Source: Litorilinea aerophila
Lineage (GTDB): Bacteria; Chloroflexota; Anaerolineae; Caldilineales; Caldilineaceae
Length of the DNA stretch: 36,246 bases
Assembly (NCBI GenBank): GCA_945905745.1
Contig: CAMDQF010000025.1
Span: forward strand, 1 to 36,246
Direction: 5' to 3'
Shown here: positions 32,327 to 36,246 of the stretch, in pieces
Layout of the letters: the number at the start of each line of letters is the position of its first letter
Position numbering within the stretch: the stretch's first letter is position 1
Position numbers and translations under genes: made by a program
Notes under the pieces: model-generated
Told to the model about the DNA's origin: nothing
Database searches by the model: none
What the model saw: only the letters and a program-made list of their open reading frames with translations

Positions 32327-33518
32327 TTTCTGTCAAATATGGAATTGCCGGCGTAGGAGTCACCGCCAGGGCCGCGTTGAGCGCTTGCAGCAGTTCCTGG
32401 CGGCCCACGGGTTTGCGTATGTAGCCGGACGCGCCCAGGGCGCGGGCCAATTCTTCTTCCTGAATCACCGAGCAGACCAGAATGGGGAGCGTGCGGCCCA
32501 GGGGGTGCTGGCGCAGATGGGTGAGCAGCTCCCAGCCGTCGGCAGTCGGCAGCATTACATCCAAAACAATGACATCGGGCCGCACAGCTTCCAGCGTCTC
32601 CAGGAGCAGGTCGCCATCGGTCAGTGGGATGATCTGGTAGCGGGTGTTTGCCACGTAGCGCCGGTAGAAGTGCAGCAGATCCTCGTTATCATCCACCACC
32701 AGTATACGGATGGGGGGCGCGGCAGCCAGGCTGAGGGTCAGATGGGTGGCTGTCTCGCTCTGTTCCAGGCGCAGAGAAGCGCCGAATTGGCTCAACAACT
32801 CTTGCAGCAGGGGGTCGTCGGGCATCTGTTGTATGGCGACGGGGCTACCAGCCAGTCGGATCCACACCTGCTCCCCTTCTCGCCCGGCGCCGATGTCGAT
32901 CTCCCCGCCGGGCAGATGGCGCGACCACTCGGTAAGGATGCGTAGCAGAAGTTGGCGCAAGCCCGCGGGGTGTACGGCCACGGCCAGTCCCGGTGACAGG
33001 GTACCCACGCGCAAGAAGATACCCGCTTTCTCTTGCACAGGGGCCAGCAGATCGACCACCCGCTGGATCGTTTCGCCGGCATCGCTTGTGCCGGAGGGTG
33101 TGCCCCGCTGCAAGGCCGTCAACTCCTGGCGGAGCTGTGCGGACCACTCGTCTGTGGGTGTCTCTGGCTGCGCGGGGTAGTCCCAGAGCAGACGGGCCAA
33201 CGCCTGCACCGCGTCGGTCTGTTCCCGGCGCAGGTGGCGGGCGGTGATGTGTAGCTGTTCGGCGGTACTTTCCTGGGTTTCGTTGTGGATGTAGCGCTGG
33301 AGCAACACCTGATAGAGGCGCTGCCCTCGACTGTGGGCAGAAGCAGAGGGAGTGGGCTGCAGGCGCTGGATGGCCTGGCGCAGGGGTTCGGCCCAGTTGT
33401 AGGCTGCTGCCGGGACGCCCAACTTCTGGCAAAGTGTGGCCGCTGGGCGGAAAGTTGGATCGTTGAGGTGGTTGAGCGCCTTCTGTAAATCTTCCAGAAA
33501 AGTTTTGTCACCTGTCAT
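32313..33518 (-). CDS. Response regulator with HTH-like and kinase-ATPase-like segments
   Basis: The product is 401 residues on the minus strand. The C-terminal receiver spans 270-384 with VVDDNED (Asp276-277), phospho-acceptor Asp320 in VLDVMLP and Lys369 in RKP. The N-terminal segment about 66-112 (YQVLLQRYIHNETQES, then STAEQLHITARHLRREQ) has the look of a sigma-4/helix-turn-helix. Residues about 143-265 resemble a histidine-kinase ATPase domain (HPAGLRQLLLRILTEW, then a beta-sheet), but the N-box Asn and a His box are missing, so it should not phosphorylate. It probably takes phosphate from the hybrid kinase beside it. The last codons come from a dispersed repeat. Confidence 0.83.
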   Translation of the reverse strand: MTGDKTFLEDLQKALNHLNDPTFRPAATLCQKLGVPAAAYNWAEPLRQAIQRLQPTPSASAHSRGQRLYQVLLQRYIHNETQESTAEQLHITARHLRREQTDAVQALARLLWDYPAQPETPTDEWSAQLRQELTALQRGTPSGTSDAGETIQRVVDLLAPVQEKAGIFLRVGTLSPGLAVAVHPAGLRQLLLRILTEWSRHLPGGEIDIGAGREGEQVWIRLAGSPVAIQQMPDDPLLQELLSQFGASLRLEQSETATHLTLSLAAAPPIRILVVDDNEDLLHFYRRYVANTRYQIIPLTDGDLLLETLEAVRPDVIVLDVMLPTADGWELLTHLRQHPLGRTLPILVCSVIQEEELARALGASGYIRKPVGRQELLQALNAALAVTPTPAIPYLTEIERG

Positions 33519-33589
33519 GTCCGCTTTATGTCCGTTCTCGGTCCTTGCGCTTGCTCGATTAATTCTCTATGCTTTATTCACCTCACAGC

Positions 33590-33618
33590 ATTTTAGCATA
33601 CCGCCTATGGCTGGTCAA
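33590..33618 (-). promoter_or_regulatory. Promoter of the response regulator gene
   Basis: On the minus strand TTGACC (33618-33613) and TAAAAT (33595-33590) are separated by exactly 17 bases. The predicted transcript begins near 33583, leaving a leader of about 65 bases before ATG 33518. Confidence 0.6.
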
Positions 33619-33733
33619 TCGCCCGTCGCCAACCCAAGCCGTTTCGACAAGTCCCTATTGATTAACATCGCAGTGCAATGTAGGTAGCCGATTGCAGGAA
33701 TTTTTCGGCGCACGCTGTGGGCGAAATCAGACT

Positions 33734-33755
33734 CTTGTCACTCCCCCTTGACAAG
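33734..33755. promoter_or_regulatory. Inverted repeat upstream of the ABC importer genes
   Basis: Arms cttgtca (33734-33740) and tgacaag (33749-33755) are separated by eight bases. It is placed 60 bases before the binding protein start, where an operator could be, and the right arm overlaps a ttgaca hexamer. No matching -10 was found, so a regulator site is only a suggestion. Confidence 0.35.
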
Positions 33756-33801
33756 AAGGCCGATTAGATGTCCGTTTTTTGTGTGTTTCTATTTCAATTT
33801 C

Positions 33802-33807
33802 AGGAGG
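33802..33807 (+). promoter_or_regulatory. Ribosome-binding site aggagg
   Basis: The aggagg is eight bases before ATG 33816. It decides the start of the substrate-binding protein over the in-frame ATG at 33768, and places the Tat motif at the N-terminus. Confidence 0.9.
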
Positions 33808-33815
33808 AATTTGCT

Positions 33816-35585
33816 ATGCAGAATCGAGTAAGCCGAAGAGATTTCCTGCGCGGTGCAAGTCTGGTGGCATTTGGTGTTGCCACCAGCTCTCTGCTGGCCG
33901 CCTGTCCAGCCATGCCACCGATTGCCCCGGCACCGGCCGCGCCCGGCAACCAGGCTGCTGCGGAAACAGTGATGAACGCGTTGGGCAAAGAGTTCCCAGC
34001 CGATGCTTTGCCCCTTGATCAACAGTTTTGGCGCGAGGCTGTCGGTCAAACTGGCGGCGGCTTCGGGCACATTATGGAATCGCTCTACAACCGTGCCTTT
34101 GAGCATGGCGGTGGCGCAGAAACCCTCACCTCACTTGACAACGATTTTAACGTGATTGGTATCGGTGCTGAAAGCTGGAAGGCGTCGGATGACGGCGCTT
34201 ACTGGGATTTTGCCCTGCGCAAGGAATTGCAGTTTAGCGATGGTTCGCCGATCACTGCCCATGACTGGGTTTACACCATGCAGTATTCGCTCAGCCATAA
34301 CTACGACTTTGGCTGGTACTACTTCGATATCAAAAATGCCCAAAAGGTCTTGGCTGGCGAAGCCAAGCCCGAAGAGTTGGGCATGGAAGCGGTGGACGAT
34401 CACACCTTGCGCGTCTATACCGAATCACCGGTCGCCTATCTGCCCGCCGTCTTTGGCTGGTTCATGGTGGCAAAGAAAGGCATCTGGGAAGATGTGGGCG
34501 AGAATTGGGCGCTGGATCCCGCTCGTTATATCTCCTCTGGGCCATTTAAGTTGACCGAGTTCAATCGCGACATCAGTCACAAATGGGAATTGAACACCAA
34601 TTATAAGGGCGTGCGCCGGCCCTATTTCACCGAAATTCGTGAAGAGACCATGCCCAGCGGTCTGGCCGCCTATATTGCCGGTGACGTCCCTGGCTATGGT
34701 GTCGGACCTACCACGCCGCCTGCCGAATTGCAGATCATTGAAGCCAACCCGGTGTTAAAATCCGAGATGGCGGAAGGTATTGCCACCGGCACCGACTACA
34801 TTGGTTTTAACACCACCGGCAAATTTGCTCCGCTCGACAACCCAGATGTGCGGCTGGCGCTCTGCAAAGCCATTGACAAAGACACCCTGGTGCAGGAGAT
34901 CTTCCGTGGGTATTCCTATACGGGGTGGGGTTTGATTCCGACCGGCTTTCCCAACAATCAGGACGATGCTATCAAGACGCTTGACCCGAATGTCTATGAC
35001 CCCGAAAAAGCGCGCGAATTGTTGGCCGCGGCTGGTTTCCCCGATGGGAAGGATTTCCCCACTTTTGAGATGTATATCCGTCAACCAAGTGACACCGATT
35101 TGGCCTTATGCGAAGCCATGCAGGCGCGTTGGAAGGAAAACCTCAATATCACCGTTGAGTTACGTCCTTCGGACTTCCAATCCTTCACCAGCAGTCTGAA
35201 GGAGAACGCGCCAATCTACTATGTGAATTACAACATGGACTATCTGGACCCAGCGACCTTTATGAATGTTTGGCGCTCGAGCGGGCGACATCCCCATACT
35301 GACACCTCCTGGGACGAATTTTACACAGCGGCCAACTCAATCTTGAATGATCCGGCCAAGCGCTTTGAACTCCTGCGCGAGGCAGAAAAGCGCCTGATCG
35401 AAGGCACCGCCTGGTTCTTTATGAAACACAACTTCGGTATTGGTCTCTCACCTTGTAACCTTAAGGGTGAATGGGCAACCCCCAACAAGAACGGCTTTGT
35501 CTTCAAGGGCGGCCCTCCTGGTGTACCCAATGCGCGCGAAGGCGTCTATTGGGCCGAGGCAAGTTGTCGGGCAGGGGTGGCTTAG
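33816..35585 (+). CDS. ABC transporter substrate-binding lipoprotein, SBP family 5 (peptide/oligopeptide type)
   Basis: The product is 589 residues. The N-terminus carries a Tat-type motif SRRDFLRG (residues 6-13), a hydrophobic stretch and lipobox LAAC with Cys30, so it is exported folded and lipid-anchored outside the membrane. The remainder fits the family 5 binding proteins: WDFALRKELQFSDGSPITAHDW, here cut to two parts (WDFALRKEL and FSDGSPITAHDW), then NPDVRLALCKAIDKDTLVQE, then YDPEKARELLAAAGFPDGKD. It should bind peptides, oligosaccharides or another solute and hand it to the permease encoded next. The ligand cannot be read from sequence. A strong hairpin follows the gene. Confidence 0.93.
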   Translation: MQNRVSRRDFLRGASLVAFGVATSSLLAACPAMPPIAPAPAAPGNQAAAETVMNALGKEFPADALPLDQQFWREAVGQTGGGFGHIMESLYNRAFEHGGGAETLTSLDNDFNVIGIGAESWKASDDGAYWDFALRKELQFSDGSPITAHDWVYTMQYSLSHNYDFGWYYFDIKNAQKVLAGEAKPEELGMEAVDDHTLRVYTESPVAYLPAVFGWFMVAKKGIWEDVGENWALDPARYISSGPFKLTEFNRDISHKWELNTNYKGVRRPYFTEIREETMPSGLAAYIAGDVPGYGVGPTTPPAELQIIEANPVLKSEMAEGIATGTDYIGFNTTGKFAPLDNPDVRLALCKAIDKDTLVQEIFRGYSYTGWGLIPTGFPNNQDDAIKTLDPNVYDPEKARELLAAAGFPDGKDFPTFEMYIRQPSDTDLALCEAMQARWKENLNITVELRPSDFQSFTSSLKENAPIYYVNYNMDYLDPATFMNVWRSSGRHPHTDTSWDEFYTAANSILNDPAKRFELLREAEKRLIEGTAWFFMKHNFGIGLSPCNLKGEWATPNKNGFVFKGGPPGVPNAREGVYWAEASCRAGVA

Positions 35586-35588
35586 TGT

Positions 35589-35649
35589 TGACAGGGTGAG
35601 GGGGTGACAGGGTGAAGTTACACAACCAAGTCACCCCCTCACCCTGTCA
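35589..35649. repeat. Perfect 19-bp inverted repeat between binding protein and permease genes
   Basis: Arms tgacagggtgagggggtga (35589-35607) and its exact complement (35631-35649) flank 23 bases. The stem begins four bases after the binding protein stop. It should form a stable RNA hairpin. Its gggtgacaggg-type units resemble dispersed heptamer repeats. Confidence 0.85.
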
Positions 35650-35674
35650 CCCTGTCATAGAATAAAGGTTGTCT

Positions 35675-36246
35675 ATGCTTGAATACGCCGTCCGCCGCGT
35701 GCTTGGTATTCTGTTTACACTGCTGCTGCTCTCGCTCTTCACCTTTGCACTTTCGCGCACGGTGCCGGGTGGGCCGTGGTTGCAAGGTGCCGAGATTCCG
35801 ATGAGCGAAAAGCAGATTGTGCAGTTCAAGGCCAAGTATGGGCTAGATAGACCAGTCTGGCAGCAATACCTGGTCTGGTTGCGCAATGCGCTGGTGTTCG
35901 ACTTTGGCACCCCCTTTTCCGCGCCGGAAAAGTCGGTGACGGCGATCATTCGCGATCTGTTACCCTACAGCGCGCTGGTTGGGGGGCTGGCGGCAACCTT
36001 TGCCGTGACGATTGGCATTACGATTGGCCTGATTGCCGCCAGTCACGCCAATTCCTGGTTTGATCATGGGGTGACGATCTTTTCGGTTGCTTTTGGCATT
36101 ATTCCCAGCTTTGTGTTGGGCTTTATTCTGGTCTACATTTTTGCCGCCAGGCTGCGTTGGTTGCCGGCCGGTGGCTGGGGCGGGCCGGATCATCTGATCT
36201 TGCCGGTGGTGGCCTATGGGCTGCCGGCGGTGGGCGGGGTGGCGCG
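35675..36246 (+). CDS. DppB-type ABC transporter permease, 3'-truncated by the window
   Basis: An open frame from ATG 35675 runs to the window end (190 codons). MLEYAVRRVLGILFTLLLLS begins the typical N-terminal helix of dipeptide/oligopeptide permeases, followed by RTVPGGPW, then KYGLDRPVWQQYLVWL and the DFGTPFS region, all family hallmarks. Further helices follow (LVGGLAATFAVTIGITIGLI, then VAFGIIPSFVLGFILVYIF). The protein forms half of the membrane channel, with a DppC-type partner and ATPases expected downstream. It is in an operon with the binding protein, with aaagg before the ATG. Confidence 0.9.
   Translation, partial: MLEYAVRRVLGILFTLLLLSLFTFALSRTVPGGPWLQGAEIPMSEKQIVQFKAKYGLDRPVWQQYLVWLRNALVFDFGTPFSAPEKSVTAIIRDLLPYSALVGGLAATFAVTIGITIGLIAASHANSWFDHGVTIFSVAFGIIPSFVLGFILVYIFAARLRWLPAGGWGGPDHLILPVVAYGLPAVGGVA

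Noticed and set aside
33749-33767. ttgaca at 33749 region as -35 of the binding protein promoter
   Set aside because: No TATAAT-like hexamer occurs 16-18 bases downstream; the bases there read close to tccgtt.

Overview
The window is high-GC bacterial DNA that reads as a member of the Chloroflexota, probably the Anaerolineae/Caldilineae side. I infer this from Chlor_Arch_YYY (DUF2298) and TIGR03663-type membrane proteins occurring together, Thr-Pro-rich linkers in secreted proteins, and many heptamer-like and palindromic dispersed repeats inside and between genes. No rRNA, tRNA, CRISPR array or transposase gene was seen.

Region 1 (1-21177, all + strand) is a block of very large polytopic membrane proteins. 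It holds two DUF2298/YYY proteins separated by a small Nudix hydrolase, and a PMT/ArnT-like protein whose usual Asp-Glu pair is Leu-Glu. It continues with a TIGR03663 protein carrying a C-terminal six-repeat NHL propeller and an MDR-type quinone oxidoreductase. Three more GT39-like proteins follow, one ending in PA14-like domains and one ending in PA14 domains plus an NHL propeller. I read this as a cell-envelope glycosyl-transfer locus: multipass proteins with outward-facing acidic loops would use lipid-linked sugars, and the PA14 and propeller modules would bind glycan or protein outside the membrane. The biochemistry has not been shown and this is inference.

Region 2 (21372-29632) is accessory. 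It has a lipoprotein with three LysM-like repeats, a brnTA toxin-antitoxin pair on the minus strand with a near-consensus promoter and overlapping palindromes, and a secreted trypsin-like protease with an intact triad followed by Thr-Pro linkers and three related C-terminal modules (two recently duplicated). It ends with a membrane TPR protein and a MazF/PemK-like toxin with its antitoxin.

Region 3 (29633-33618) starts with a 147-bp element with 36-bp inverted termini (MITE-like). Next comes a short in-frame remnant of the 3' end of a second TPR gene, coupled by an ATGA overlap to a membrane hybrid histidine kinase. A convergent response regulator has an HTH-like segment, a degenerate histidine-kinase-type ATPase-like segment and a receiver.

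Region 4 (33734-36246) is a dipeptide/oligopeptide-type ABC importer: a Tat-type lipoprotein binding protein, a strong intergenic hairpin, and the first 190 codons of a DppB-type permease that runs off the window.

The most distinctive features are the membrane-protein locus with its unusual domain fusions, and the way dispersed repeats have been absorbed in frame into extramembrane loops and have supplied a stop codon and a probable ribosome-binding region.
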